From the NCBI GenBank assembly GCA_025352165.1, contig JANXTX010000052.1:1-51289 (forward strand): a stretch of DNA of 51,289 bases. Reading direction: 5' to 3'. The DNA comes from Caulobacteraceae bacterium (GTDB taxonomy: Bacteria > Pseudomonadota > Alphaproteobacteria > Caulobacterales > Caulobacteraceae). Under the pieces are notes generated by a model. It ran no database searches. It was not told the origin of the DNA and saw nothing but the letters and a program-made list of their open reading frames with translations. Positions 35,425 through 44,124 of the stretch are shown here, in pieces (position 1 is the first letter of the stretch; the number at the start of each line of letters is the position of its first letter). Position numbers and translations under genes: made by a program.

Positions 35425-36552
35425 CTATTCGGCCATCACCCCGCCCAGCCTCTCGGTCGCGGCCAGGAAGTCTTCCATGAAGTCGTAGACCACCTGGCGG
35501 GTGCTCTGGATATCGTTCATCAGGCCGACGCCCTGGCCGACAAAGAATGTCGCCAGTTCCCGCGCACCAGGGTGACCGCCTTCAGCCAGCTTGATGATCC
35601 GCGCCAGGGCAGGCTCGGCGACCAGTCCCTGCAGCGGCATCGGCAATGGCGTCGGCGCGGCGTCGGACTCCCAGGAGTCTGTCCAGGGTGAGCGCAGCTG
35701 GCGGGAGTATTTCCCCGTTCGCGCCTTCGAACGCACCGTATCGCGAGAACTCGCCTCGACCAGCTTCTCCTTGATCACCTGTGAGGTGAAGGCCTCCTTG
35801 GTGGTCAGCCACATCGAGCCGGTCCATGCGCCGTGTGCGCCCATCGCCATGCAGGCGGCCAGTTGCCGTCCCTTGACGATGCCGCCGGCCGCCAGAATCG
35901 GAATTTCGCCGAACGGCCGCGTCGCTTCGACCACTTCCGGCACCAGCACCATGGTGGAAACCTCGCCGCAGTGACCGCCGGCCTCGCCGCCCGCCACCAC
36001 CAGGATGTCGACTCCCGCCGCCATCTGCTTGACTGCGTGTTCCTTGGCCCCGACCAGCGCCGCCACCGCGACGCCGCGCTCCTTGCCCATCTCGATCATG
36101 CGCCTGGGCGGCGCGCCCAGGGCATTGGCCACCAGCTTCACCGGGTGCGAGAAGATCACGTCCAGGATGTCGTTGGCCTTGGTCTCGTCGAGGAAAGCGT
36201 CGCTCTTGCTGACCTGACGCTCATAGATTTCGCTCGCGTCGACGCCGAACCTGCCCATCACCGCCTCGGCGAAATGCCGGTGCTGTTCCGGCAGCAGGCG
36301 TAGCATCGAGTCCGGCTTGGTGGTCTGTTCGGCCATGCTGGTCGGGACGATTATGTCGACGCCATAAGGCTTGCCGCCGACCCGCTCGTCGATCCAGGAA
36401 AGTTCGAAATCAAGCTGTTCCGGCGTCAGGCCGGCCGCGCCGAAGACGCCGAAGCTGCCCGCTTTGCTGATCTCGACGATCACATCCCGGCAGTGATTGA
36501 ATCCCGCCAGCGGAAATTCAACGCCCAGCATATCGCAGATTGGGGATTTCAT
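35425..36552 (-). CDS. Nitronate monooxygenase / enoyl reductase-like flavoprotein (2-nitropropane dioxygenase family)
   Basis: A 375-residue FMN barrel. GGEAGGHCGE carries the family His (nitronate monooxygenase motif), followed by PILAAGGIVKGRQLAACMAMGA, the phosphate-binding region. The N-terminus reads PICDMLGVEFPL. Family members oxidise alkyl nitronates, but several are uncharacterised acyl-related reductases, so the substrate is not certain. The ATG at 36552 (MKSPICDML) follows GGAGGACC and begins the conserved domain. It converges with the permease-peptidase gene (10 bp between stops) and has a 209-bp divergent gap to the MFS gene. Confidence 0.88.
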   Translation of the reverse strand: MKSPICDMLGVEFPLAGFNHCRDVIVEISKAGSFGVFGAAGLTPEQLDFELSWIDERVGGKPYGVDIIVPTSMAEQTTKPDSMLRLLPEQHRHFAEAVMGRFGVDASEIYERQVSKSDAFLDETKANDILDVIFSHPVKLVANALGAPPRRMIEMGKERGVAVAALVGAKEHAVKQMAAGVDILVVAGGEAGGHCGEVSTMVLVPEVVEATRPFGEIPILAAGGIVKGRQLAACMAMGAHGAWTGSMWLTTKEAFTSQVIKEKLVEASSRDTVRSKARTGKYSRQLRSPWTDSWESDAAPTPLPMPLQGLVAEPALARIIKLAEGGHPGARELATFFVGQGVGLMNDIQSTRQVVYDFMEDFLAATERLGGVMAE

Positions 36553-36761
36553 TTCCGTTGGTCCTCCGGTGCGTTCCTGTTTATCCACGGCTTGTGAGGC
36601 GGTGACCCGGCCTGAGTCAACGAAGACGACGTCGATCCGTCCAGCGGCCTTGCGGCCGTATACCGTCGCCCTCAAGCACTGTATCTGGTTTCGTCCCCGC
36701 GCTCCGGCGATCCGATGATCGTGGGCCGATGCTATAGATCGACAGGCGACCCACCCTCCCG

Positions 36762-38042
36762 ATGACCGACACGCCATTCATCGCTGCGCCGCTTCCGGGC
36801 TCGGAAAGGTTTCGGCTGCTGTCGCATGCGGGGCTGCTGCTGCTGCTGCTCAGTCTCGCCGCTCCGTGGGCGGGGCTGGTCAGTATCCCGGTGGCGTTCT
36901 TCCTGAAAAACCGCCTCCACCTGAGCGCCAACGAGACCGCGCAGTTCAATCTGTGGGTCAGCATTCCGCTATATCTGTCATTCGGACTGGGCCTCGTGCG
37001 CGACCGCTGGAATCCGTTCGGCGCCGGGGATCGAGGCCATCTGGTGTTGTTTGGGTTGGCGACCGCCGTGGTTTTCGCGGTGATAGCGGCGCTGCAGCCT
37101 ACCTACGCGGTGCTGATGGGTGGCCTTCTGGTCGCGACTTCCACGGTGCTGGTGGCGATGAGCGCCGCCACCGGAATCTTCTCGGCCATCGGTCAGAAGT
37201 ATCTGATGCCGGGTCAGGCCAGCGCGGTGATGCTGATCGCCTCCTGGGTTCCGCTGATGCTCGGCAGCGTGCTGGGCGGAGTCCTGAGCCAGGCTCTGGA
37301 GATGATGAACGGCGCCAATGCCGCGCGCGCGTTGTTTGTCGTGGGCATCGCCCTGCTTGGCATCACCGCGTTGCTTGCCGCGACCGGCCCAAGGGCGCTA
37401 TTCAACGCTCACGCCGAGGTGCGGACACAGTCCCTGCGTGGCGATATCGGTCGGCTGTTGCGCCACTGGCCGGTCTACCCGGTCACGTTGCTGCTTCTGA
37501 TCTGGAACTTCCAGCCTGCGTTCGGCACCGCGGTGATCTACTTTCTGTCGAACCACCTTCACGCCTCGGATGCGGAGGTTGGAACCTTTTTCGGCGTTTT
37601 CTGGGGCGCGCAGATGCTGGCGGTGCTGCTCTACGGCCGCCTTTGCCAGAGCATCCGCCTGTCCCGCCTGCTATGGGTTGGCACGATCATCGGCGCTCCG
37701 GCGATCCTGGCCATGCTGCTGGCTACGACACCAACGACCGCCATCGTCGCCGCCGGCTTCTATGGCCTGATGACCGGGATCGGCACCGGCGCCTTCACTG
37801 ATCTCGCGGTACGCTCGTCGCCGCGTGGTCTCGAGGGGACGATGATGATGCTGATCCTCAACACCACCTTCTATGTATCCGGACGTTTCGGCGACCTGTG
37901 GGGGACCTATGTGTACGATCGCGCGGGCGGCTTTCCGATGACGGTGATTGTCAGCGTTGTCGCCTATCTCTTGTTGCCGCTCGTGCTGTTGATCGTCCCC
38001 CGCCGCCTGACATCAACCTCAGACGGCGAAGCGACTGCGTAG
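36762..38042 (+). CDS. Major facilitator superfamily transporter
   Basis: A 426-residue inner-membrane protein with about 12 predicted spans, beginning after a short cytoplasmic N-terminus. It lacks a clear GxxxDRxGRR loop motif but has LGLVRDRWNPFG between spans 2 and 3 and a GTGAFTDLAVRSSPRG stretch in the second half. Closest in feel to AmpG/BT1-like porters, but the substrate is unknown. The ATG at 36762 follows CCCTCCCG, which is a poor ribosome binding site. No linked biosynthetic gene points to a substrate. Confidence 0.85.
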   Translation: MTDTPFIAAPLPGSERFRLLSHAGLLLLLLSLAAPWAGLVSIPVAFFLKNRLHLSANETAQFNLWVSIPLYLSFGLGLVRDRWNPFGAGDRGHLVLFGLATAVVFAVIAALQPTYAVLMGGLLVATSTVLVAMSAATGIFSAIGQKYLMPGQASAVMLIASWVPLMLGSVLGGVLSQALEMMNGANAARALFVVGIALLGITALLAATGPRALFNAHAEVRTQSLRGDIGRLLRHWPVYPVTLLLLIWNFQPAFGTAVIYFLSNHLHASDAEVGTFFGVFWGAQMLAVLLYGRLCQSIRLSRLLWVGTIIGAPAILAMLLATTPTTAIVAAGFYGLMTGIGTGAFTDLAVRSSPRGLEGTMMMLILNTTFYVSGRFGDLWGTYVYDRAGGFPMTVIVSVVAYLLLPLVLLIVPRRLTSTSDGEATA

Positions 38043-38077
38043 GTTCGCCGGTCTGCGCCTCAGCCTTCCGGCAGTCG

Positions 38078-38521
38078 TCAGGTGTCGTGATCGGGATGTT
38101 GGTGCGAGACGATCGACGCGTAATAGGCCGCGAACTTCTCCGCCTCCGCGGGCGTCGTTGTCGGCAGATTGTCGAGCTCCCCCAGCCATGGCACTCGCGT
38201 GGCGACATCCAGCTGGATGACCGGACGCAGGGCGGTCGGATCGTCGAACGCGCCGATCGCCACCTCGGCGGGGCCGTTGTCCGGCTCGAACGTCAGTGGC
38301 GTGCCGCAGGCCTCGCAGAAGCCTCGCCTGACCCGGTTGGAGCTCTGGAAATGCTTCGGAGCCCCGCGTGTCCAGCGCAGGCCGGGCGCGGAGATCAGCG
38401 GACCGTAGAACGATCCGAAAGCCTTCTGGCACATCCGGCAATGGCAGATCGAGGGCCGGCCGAGTTCGCCGTCGACGGCAAAGCGCACCGCGCCACACTG
38501 GCAACCTCCGGTCAGGGCCAT
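38078..38521 (-). CDS. GFA family zinc-binding protein (formaldehyde-activating enzyme-like)
   Basis: A 147-residue beta-barrel protein of the Gfa family. The zinc ligands are all present: GGCQCGAVRF, CHCRMCQKAFGS, and FCEACGTPL. The name comes from Paracoccus Gfa, thought to couple glutathione and formaldehyde, but most members have no proven substrate. The ATG at 38521 lies inside the last codons of mtaB (10-bp overlap), so it is translated from the mtaB transcript. It is the last gene of the long leftward run from 47.7 kb. Confidence 0.92.
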   Translation of the reverse strand: MALTGGCQCGAVRFAVDGELGRPSICHCRMCQKAFGSFYGPLISAPGLRWTRGAPKHFQSSNRVRRGFCEACGTPLTFEPDNGPAEVAIGAFDDPTALRPVIQLDVATRVPWLGELDNLPTTTPAEAEKFAAYYASIVSHQHPDHDT

Positions 38522-39834
38522 GGTCTTGCTCTCCAGTCTCCCAGGGTGGCGCGCCGCCCGTCATGTCCGGTGACGACGCCTTCGATCAACGTGCCCGGCG
38601 GCGGATCGCCATCGAAAGCAATCTCGCTGAAATCCTCAGCGCGGGCCAGTCCGGGCTTCTCCACCAGGGCGCGGACAGGTCGGCCGGCAATTCCCTCGAG
38701 ATGGCGCGCAAGAGCCAATGCCCCCGCCGCCCGCAGGCGCGCCGCGCGCTCCTTCACCACCGCCGATTCTACTTTTGGCATCCGCGCGGCAGGCGTTCCG
38801 GGGCGGGCGCTGTAGGGAAATACGTGCAGATAGGCCAGACCCGCCTCCTCCACGAAGGCCAGGGTGTTGGCGAACGCCGCCTCGGTCTCGGTGGGAAAGC
38901 CGGCGATGAAGTCCGCACCGAACGCCGTATCCGGGCGTATCGAGCGCACGCGATCGATAAGCGACAGCGCCTGCGCCCGGCTGTGCCGGCGCTTCATACG
39001 CTTGAGGATCAGATCGTCGCCAGATTGCAGCGACAGGTGCAGGTGCGGCATCAGCCGCGGCTCGCGCGCCAGCACCTCCATCAGCGCCTCGTCGATCTCG
39101 GCGGCGTCGATTGAGGACAGTCTCAGGCGCGCCAGCTCCGGCGTCTCGATCAGGATCCGCGCGACAAGGTTTCCCAGCACCGGCGTCTCCGGCAGATCCG
39201 CACCCCAGCTGGTCAGGTCGACACCGGTCAGCACCACTTCGCGAAAGCCTTGCGCGGCCAGGGTGCGCACGCGGCCGACGACGATCTCCGCCGGAGTCGA
39301 ACGCGAGTTTCCACGGCCGAACGGGATCACACAGAAGGTGCAGCGATGGTCGCAGCCGTTCTGGATCTCGACATAGGCCCGTGAGCGCTCGGTCAGGCCG
39401 CCCGCTGGCGCCATCGCCGGTCCACTCGCCATGATGTCGCCGACCTGCACGCCGGATCGCAGCAATGCACCCGGCGCGGACTTCTCCGCATTGCCGAGCA
39501 CTAGATCGACGCCGGGCAGGTCGGCGAACGACGCCGGATCAATCTGCGCCGCGCAACCGGTGACGATCAGCCGCGCGCCCGGGCGTTCGCGCGCCGTCTT
39601 GCGGATCGCCTGCCGCGCCTGCCGCACCGCCTCGCCGGTCACCGCGCAGGTGTTGAACACCACCGCGTCCTCGACCTTGTCGGCCGCCGCCTGCGCCGCG
39701 ATCGCGCCGGACTCGTAGGCGTTCAACCGGCAGCCGAAGGTGACGACTTCAGTTGCTTGGGAATCTGCGTTGGAATTCCCGAGGAAACCGGGCGATGCCT
39801 CAGCATTGCTGGCGCTTATGGCTTCGCTTGGCAT
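38512..39834 (-). CDS. mtaB: tRNA t6A37 methylthiotransferase MtaB
   Basis: Radical-SAM enzyme that methylthiolates N6-threonylcarbamoyladenosine-37 in ANN-decoding tRNAs. The 440-residue protein has the N-terminal UPF0004 domain with Cys in TFGCRLNAYES, FNTCAVTGEA and VTGCAAQ, the radical-SAM cluster motif CDHRCTFCVIP, and a C-terminal TRAM-like segment with FDGDPPPGTL. The ATG at 39834 is kept, although the first 28 residues are not conserved. It overlaps the GFA gene. In many alphaproteobacteria mtaB directly follows dapF; here two genes sit between them. Confidence 0.94.
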   Translation of the reverse strand: MPSEAISASNAEASPGFLGNSNADSQATEVVTFGCRLNAYESGAIAAQAAADKVEDAVVFNTCAVTGEAVRQARQAIRKTARERPGARLIVTGCAAQIDPASFADLPGVDLVLGNAEKSAPGALLRSGVQVGDIMASGPAMAPAGGLTERSRAYVEIQNGCDHRCTFCVIPFGRGNSRSTPAEIVVGRVRTLAAQGFREVVLTGVDLTSWGADLPETPVLGNLVARILIETPELARLRLSSIDAAEIDEALMEVLAREPRLMPHLHLSLQSGDDLILKRMKRRHSRAQALSLIDRVRSIRPDTAFGADFIAGFPTETEAAFANTLAFVEEAGLAYLHVFPYSARPGTPAARMPKVESAVVKERAARLRAAGALALARHLEGIAGRPVRALVEKPGLARAEDFSEIAFDGDPPPGTLIEGVVTGHDGRRATLGDWRARPWP

Positions 39835-39951
39835 TACTCTTTAGTTCCGGAGATCAATTTTTCGCCGCTGAAAGATATCGATGGAGCGTCTGTCAAAACG
39901 CAACATGTTTGCGCTTGGCAAATCTAGCAGTGGAAAGGCGCTATTGCGACC

Positions 39952-40905
39952 CTAAGGTCTCAAGCCAATCCGCGCCTTGTCCTTGGAGTAGAGAATTTTG
40001 AACGCTACGCCGCAAATGTGATTGCTTGGGATCGGCCCATAGGAACGCGAATCGAGACTGTCGCCACGGTTGTCACCGACGACAAACCAATTTTCACTTG
40101 GGATGCGGAGCGGAGCCATATCCAGATCATGGCTCGTCGGCGAGAAATTCTCGACCTTGTAGGACACGTTGTTGGGAAGCGTTTCGACGCTGACCGCAAG
40201 ATTGCTCACCGGGTATATCGCACTCGCCGGCGCCTTGATGGTTTCAACGAAGGAGTGCGGCGCTGCTTTCCCGCCCAGGATCAGTGCGTCACCCTTCGTC
40301 TCCACCACATGTCCTCCGGACGCAATTGCGCGCTTCAGAACGGGGAAGCCGCCGACCTTCGGATCTTTGACGATCACTACATCGCCCGGGCGAACGGGTG
40401 TTTGGCCGCATATCGCGCGTGCGCCAAGCACCGCGAAGATATCGCCGTCGAGCAGATTTGGGGCCATCGATGCGTTTCTTGCCACATAGATCGAAATCGG
40501 GCCGAAAACTCGATTGAGACCTGCCAAAACAACGGTGGATGGGGCGACTATGAGAATACACAACCACAACTTCAAACCGGAAAGTGTAGAGCGTGACGGG
40601 CGCCGGCAAAGAATCGCGGCATGTATGGCCAGTGATCCCGACAAGGACCAGCCTACGATTATTAGCAAAGGCGACAGTTGATCGCCACGCCAGAAGATTG
40701 GAATGGCATAGACGCCTGGTGGATCGATGATTGTAAGGGCGAACAGAAGCGTTGCCGCCGACAAGAAAGCGGATAAACCTATTAAAGCGATTTTTGGAAA
40801 GCCGGCGTAGAAATATCCGCCGGGCGGAAACACGAAATTCAACAAGAAAGCCAGCCATGGCCGTCTTCGCCGGCCGTCAATAGGCGTTGGGGTGGCGTCA
40901 GCCAT
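39952..40905 (-). CDS. Atypical signal peptidase I with an N-terminal multi-span extension
   Basis: A 317-residue serine protease of the S26A family. Catalytic Ser146 lies in NASMAPNLLDGD, Lys191 in VLKRAIASGG, and the C-terminal box in GDNRGDSLDSRSYG (277-290). Four hydrophobic stretches precede the active site, more than the one or two of ordinary LepB, so this is a membrane-anchored variant. The region has markedly lower G+C than its neighbours: 40741-40800 has 26 of 60 G+C, against 42 of 60 in 41641-41700. It overlaps the SDR gene by 8 bp. It may be specialised or acquired; housekeeping LepB would be elsewhere. Confidence 0.85.
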   Translation of the reverse strand: MADATPTPIDGRRRRPWLAFLLNFVFPPGGYFYAGFPKIALIGLSAFLSAATLLFALTIIDPPGVYAIPIFWRGDQLSPLLIIVGWSLSGSLAIHAAILCRRPSRSTLSGLKLWLCILIVAPSTVVLAGLNRVFGPISIYVARNASMAPNLLDGDIFAVLGARAICGQTPVRPGDVVIVKDPKVGGFPVLKRAIASGGHVVETKGDALILGGKAAPHSFVETIKAPASAIYPVSNLAVSVETLPNNVSYKVENFSPTSHDLDMAPLRIPSENWFVVGDNRGDSLDSRSYGPIPSNHICGVAFKILYSKDKARIGLRP

Positions 40906-41764
40906 CGGTCCTGGCCAGTACGCCGCTCATGTATTTCGTGAACGCCGCCTTGTAGTCGGGGTGCCAGCGCGACAGGGGCGGGCGGTTCCGCGTGATATCC
41001 TGCGCCGCCCAGGTGATCCGCGCGTTGTCGATCTCGCGGCTGACGTCGTTGTCCGGGCAGAGGATGTAGAAATCGCCGGCCGCCAGCCGCTCAAGCATGT
41101 AATCGACCACCTGTGCGGCCGTCCACGCGGCGGCGGGCTTGTCGCCGCCCTGACGGGTCATGCCGGTGAAGGTGAAGCCGGGGATCAGCAGGTGCGCGCT
41201 CACCTGACATCCGTCCGTGCCGCGAAGGGTGTGCTGCAGACCTTCTGTCAGCACCTTTATCGCCGCCTTGCTGACGTTGTAGGCCGTATCGCCCGGAGGT
41301 GTGGTTATGCCCTGCTTTGAGCCGGTATTGATAATCAGCGCCGGGCGCTTCTGATCAATCATTGCCTGTGTAAAGGCGTGCACGCCGTTGATCACGCCAC
41401 CCATGTTGACGCCGAGCACGCGCCGCCAGCCGTCCGGATTCTCGAAGGGGTGGCCGCCGCCGCTGACGCCGGCATTGTTCATCAGCACCGCTACATCGCC
41501 GAATCGCTCAAGCGCGCGGTCGCGCAGGCGCTCGACCTGCGTCAGATCAGCGACGTCGGTCGGCACACTCAGGAACTGTGCGCCGTCTCGCGCGGCCGCG
41601 GCGACCACTCCACCCGCCGCGCCGAGTTTCGCCTCATCCCGGTCGGCCAGCACCACATTCAGTCCGAGGCCGGCGAAGCGTTCAGCCGCAGCCAGCCCGA
41701 TGCCGCTGCCGGCGCCGGTGATCACCGCCGTGCGCCCGCTCGCTATAGCTGGATGAGGGCTCAT
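40898..41764 (-). CDS. Short-chain dehydrogenase/reductase
   Basis: A 288-residue NAD(P)-dependent oxidoreductase. It has TGAGSGIGLAAAE at the N-terminus (cofactor binding), ADRDEAKL (an Asp favouring NAD), NNAGVSGGG, and the catalytic Ser-Tyr-Lys as NTGSKQG and YNVSKAAIK. The C-terminal end is longer than average (PPLSRWHPDYKAAFTKYMS), a tail seen in a set of proteobacterial SDRs. ATG and dapF TGA overlap as ATGA, so it is coupled to dapF. The substrate is unknown. Confidence 0.9.
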   Translation of the reverse strand: MSPHPAIASGRTAVITGAGSGIGLAAAERFAGLGLNVVLADRDEAKLGAAGGVVAAAARDGAQFLSVPTDVADLTQVERLRDRALERFGDVAVLMNNAGVSGGGHPFENPDGWRRVLGVNMGGVINGVHAFTQAMIDQKRPALIINTGSKQGITTPPGDTAYNVSKAAIKVLTEGLQHTLRGTDGCQVSAHLLIPGFTFTGMTRQGGDKPAAAWTAAQVVDYMLERLAAGDFYILCPDNDVSREIDNARITWAAQDITRNRPPLSRWHPDYKAAFTKYMSGVLARTDG

Positions 41765-42594
41765 TGGGGTGTCTCCGCCAAGGGCAGCCGCCCGATGAAC
41801 TCGACGGTGACGGGCCCGGTCATCAGTACATGCCCGTCCTGCCGCCAGCGAATCCGCAGATCACCACCATCCATCTCGATCGTCGCGACCGAGTCGACCA
41901 GTCCCCGTCGGCGGGCTGCGACGAGAGCCGCGCAGGCGCCTGTGCCACAGGCTCGGGTGAGTCCCGCGCCGCGTTCCCAGACCTTCAACCGGATCCGGTC
42001 ACGCGCCTTGATCTGCGCAAAACCCACGTTGACCCTTTCCGGAAACAAAGGGTGACGCTCGATCATTGGACCTATCGTCGTTACCGGCGCGGCCTCCGCA
42101 TCCGGCACAAAGAACACCACGTGCGGGTTGCCCATGGAAACGCAGCCGGGGGCGGGCCAGCCTTGTCCCACATCAAGGACCACTTCGGTGGCGTCCATCG
42201 GCTGGGCCAGCGGGATATCGCGCCAGCCCAGTCCCGGCGGGCCCATGTCGACCGTGACCCTCTGTTGAGTTGCGGTGCGCCTGACTTCCAGCAATCCGCC
42301 GACGGTTTCCAGGGCAATGCTGTCGCGTCCGGTCGCTTGCAGCACCAGCCAGCCGGCGCAGCGTGTGCCATTGCCGCAGGCGCCGACCTCGCCGCCATCC
42401 GCGTTCCAGAACCGCACGAACGCCTCGGCGCGGCTTGATGGTTCGATGGAAATTAGCTGGTCACAGCCGATGCCAGTGTCGCGGTCGGCGATCACGCGCA
42501 CATCTTCCGGGCTCGGCGCGAAAGGCTGCGAACCGGACTCCACCACGACAAAGTCATTGCCGAGGCCATTCATCTTCACAAAGGGGCGGGTCAT
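41761..42594 (-). CDS. dapF: Diaminopimelate epimerase
   Basis: Converts LL- to meso-diaminopimelate, for lysine and peptidoglycan. The 277-residue protein shows the two catalytic Cys regions: GACGNGTRCAGW in the N-terminal half and RACGTGACAAL in the C-terminal half. It opens FVKMNGLGNDFVV, characteristic of the family. The ATG at 42594 (MTRPFVKMNG) was preferred over one 13 codons upstream, which reads MRSTHPMAIV with no conservation. It runs into an SDR gene by ATGA overlap. Intact. Confidence 0.96.
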   Translation of the reverse strand: MTRPFVKMNGLGNDFVVVESGSQPFAPSPEDVRVIADRDTGIGCDQLISIEPSSRAEAFVRFWNADGGEVGACGNGTRCAGWLVLQATGRDSIALETVGGLLEVRRTATQQRVTVDMGPPGLGWRDIPLAQPMDATEVVLDVGQGWPAPGCVSMGNPHVVFFVPDAEAAPVTTIGPMIERHPLFPERVNVGFAQIKARDRIRLKVWERGAGLTRACGTGACAALVAARRRGLVDSVATIEMDGGDLRIRWRQDGHVLMTGPVTVEFIGRLPLAETPQ

Positions 42595-42636
42595 TGGAAA
42601 CGATACTATAGCCATTGGGTGCGTACTGCGCACGCT

Positions 42637-43530
42637 TCACTGTGCCGCAAAGACGTCGGCCAGCAATCTTCCCTCGGCCGCCCGGGTCGAACCCGCGCGC
42701 CAGGCGACGACGATCTCGCGGCTCATATGCTCGGCGTCGAGCGGGCGCACTGTGACCTGCGCGGTGTCCGTCAGGCCGGACTCCACGGCCATGGCCGGCA
42801 GAAACGACACGCCCAGCCCCGACCCGACCATTTGCACGAGCGTCGCAAGTGACGTCGCCGCGAAGCCCTCGTCCCGAGAGTACCGCTGTCCGCCAAGCCC
42901 GCAGGTGGCCAGCGCATGGTCGCGCAGGCAATGGCCGTCCTCCAGCAGGATCAGCTCTTCGCTTTCCATGCTACGCGGCGACACGCGTGAAGTGGCGCAC
43001 AATGAATGGTTCGCCGGCATCGCCGCCATCAGTTCGTCGTCCTCGACGTGCGCCCACTCCAGTCCCGCCATGTCGTAGGGCAGGGCGATCACCGCGGCGT
43101 CCAGGGTTCCGGCCTTAAGGTCGTTGATCAGCCGGTGCGTCAGGTCCTCGCGCAGAAACAGTCGCAGCTTCGGGTAGCGGGCTCTCAACGTGGGCAGCGC
43201 GGTGGGCAACAGAAATGGCGCGATCGTCGGGATCACGCCAAGCCTGAAACGACCGGTCAGCGGCTGTCCTGCCCCCCGGCAGGCCTGCACCAGATCCTCT
43301 GCCTGACCCAGGATGACCCCGGCGCGGATCACCGCCTCGGCGCCGGCTGCTGTCAGAAGGACTCCCGACCGATTGCGGTCCACCAGCGGGCTGCCGAGAA
43401 TTTTCTCCAGTTCCTGGATTCCGGCCGAAAGCGTCGGCTGGGTGACATGGGCGGCCTGCGCCGCTCTGCTGAACGAGGCGTGCTCTGCGAGCAGCTTGAG
43501 ATATTGCAGTTGGCGAAGTGTCGGCAGCAT
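42637..43530 (-). CDS. oxyR: Hydrogen peroxide-inducible LysR-type activator OxyR
   Basis: A 297-residue LysR-type regulator. The N-terminal winged helix is RQLQYLKLLAEHASFSRAAQAAHVTQPT-like in full, with the LTAAGAEAV linker end. The effector domain carries the OxyR redox pair: Cys in DGHCLRDHAL and the second Cys nine residues later in ATC, which form the peroxide-sensing disulfide. That pair is what separates OxyR from other LysR proteins. The ATG at 43530 starts MLPTLRQLQY. It lies between dapF and an exported SRPBCC protein. No katG or ahpC is near. A possible operator precedes it (43540-43554). Confidence 0.87.
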   Translation of the reverse strand: MLPTLRQLQYLKLLAEHASFSRAAQAAHVTQPTLSAGIQELEKILGSPLVDRNRSGVLLTAAGAEAVIRAGVILGQAEDLVQACRGAGQPLTGRFRLGVIPTIAPFLLPTALPTLRARYPKLRLFLREDLTHRLINDLKAGTLDAAVIALPYDMAGLEWAHVEDDELMAAMPANHSLCATSRVSPRSMESEELILLEDGHCLRDHALATCGLGGQRYSRDEGFAATSLATLVQMVGSGLGVSFLPAMAVESGLTDTAQVTVRPLDAEHMSREIVVAWRAGSTRAAEGRLLADVFAAQ

Positions 43531-43539
43531 CACCGAGAT

Positions 43540-43554
43540 ATAGGCCGGCCCTAT
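43540..43554. promoter_or_regulatory. Possible OxyR operator (ATAG-N7-CTAT)
   Basis: ATAGGCCGGCCCTAT is an ATAG-N7-CTAT dyad, the half-site pattern of OxyR, 10 bp before the oxyR start codon. A second ATAG occurs at 43571-43574 and a CTAT at 43589-43592, but their spacing (N16 then N14) does not match the E. coli pattern. Autoregulation is a reasonable inference, not shown. Confidence 0.4.
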
Positions 43555-43588
43555 GGGAATTGGTACCTTGATAGGATGGTCCGAGGGG

Positions 43589-44107
43589 CTATTTTGCTTC
43601 CACGAAACGCTTGAGGCGGGTCGCCTGCTGGCCGAGCACCTTGTCGACCGGGGCCGCCCATTTGTTGAGGCCGCCGACGGCGTAACCGCCGACATCGTAG
43701 GTGAGTGTGAAGCTGGTCGTGTGTCCCGCGGTCTCCTTCAGCGTCCAGGTCATATGTCCGCTGGCGCCGGTCGATTGCAGGGGTCCCAGCGCCCCGGACA
43801 GGCGCACGACAGAGTCTGGTCGCGCATAGACGACCAGCATGTGGCTGACGCCGCCGCCCGGCAGAATTTCACAGAAACAGCCGCCGGGCTTCAGGTCGAT
43901 CGAGAGGTTACTGGCGTTGCCGGAGAACGTGTGTTCGGAGTCCCACCAGGAACCGATCTGGCCCAGCGCATTCCAGACCTTGCCCGTCGGCGCGCCGATC
44001 TCGACCGCCTCACTGACCTCGAAGCCGTTGGCCTGGCTATCGACCACCTTCGCGCCGGCGCTTCCGGCTGTGGCGAGAACGGCGAGCAGTGCCAGGGTCA
44101 GGCGCAT
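43589..44107 (-). CDS. Exported SRPBCC (polyketide cyclase/START-like) protein
   Basis: A 172-residue protein with a cleavable signal peptide (MRLTLALLAVLATAGSAGA, cut near AGA-KV) and an SRPBCC ligand-binding domain: a helix APTGKVWNALGQIGSWW, beta strands, and the C-terminal long helix (QQATRLKRFVEA). Such proteins bind hydrophobic ligands; periplasmic members are uncharacterised. The ATG at 44107 sits 17 bp after the murI stop, so it is in the same transcript. The protein has two close Cys (GGCFCE), possibly a disulfide. Confidence 0.85.
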   Translation of the reverse strand: MRLTLALLAVLATAGSAGAKVVDSQANGFEVSEAVEIGAPTGKVWNALGQIGSWWDSEHTFSGNASNLSIDLKPGGCFCEILPGGGVSHMLVVYARPDSVVRLSGALGPLQSTGASGHMTWTLKETAGHTTSFTLTYDVGGYAVGGLNKWAAPVDKVLGQQATRLKRFVEAK

Positions 44108-44124
44108 GATTGGTCTCCCAGACT

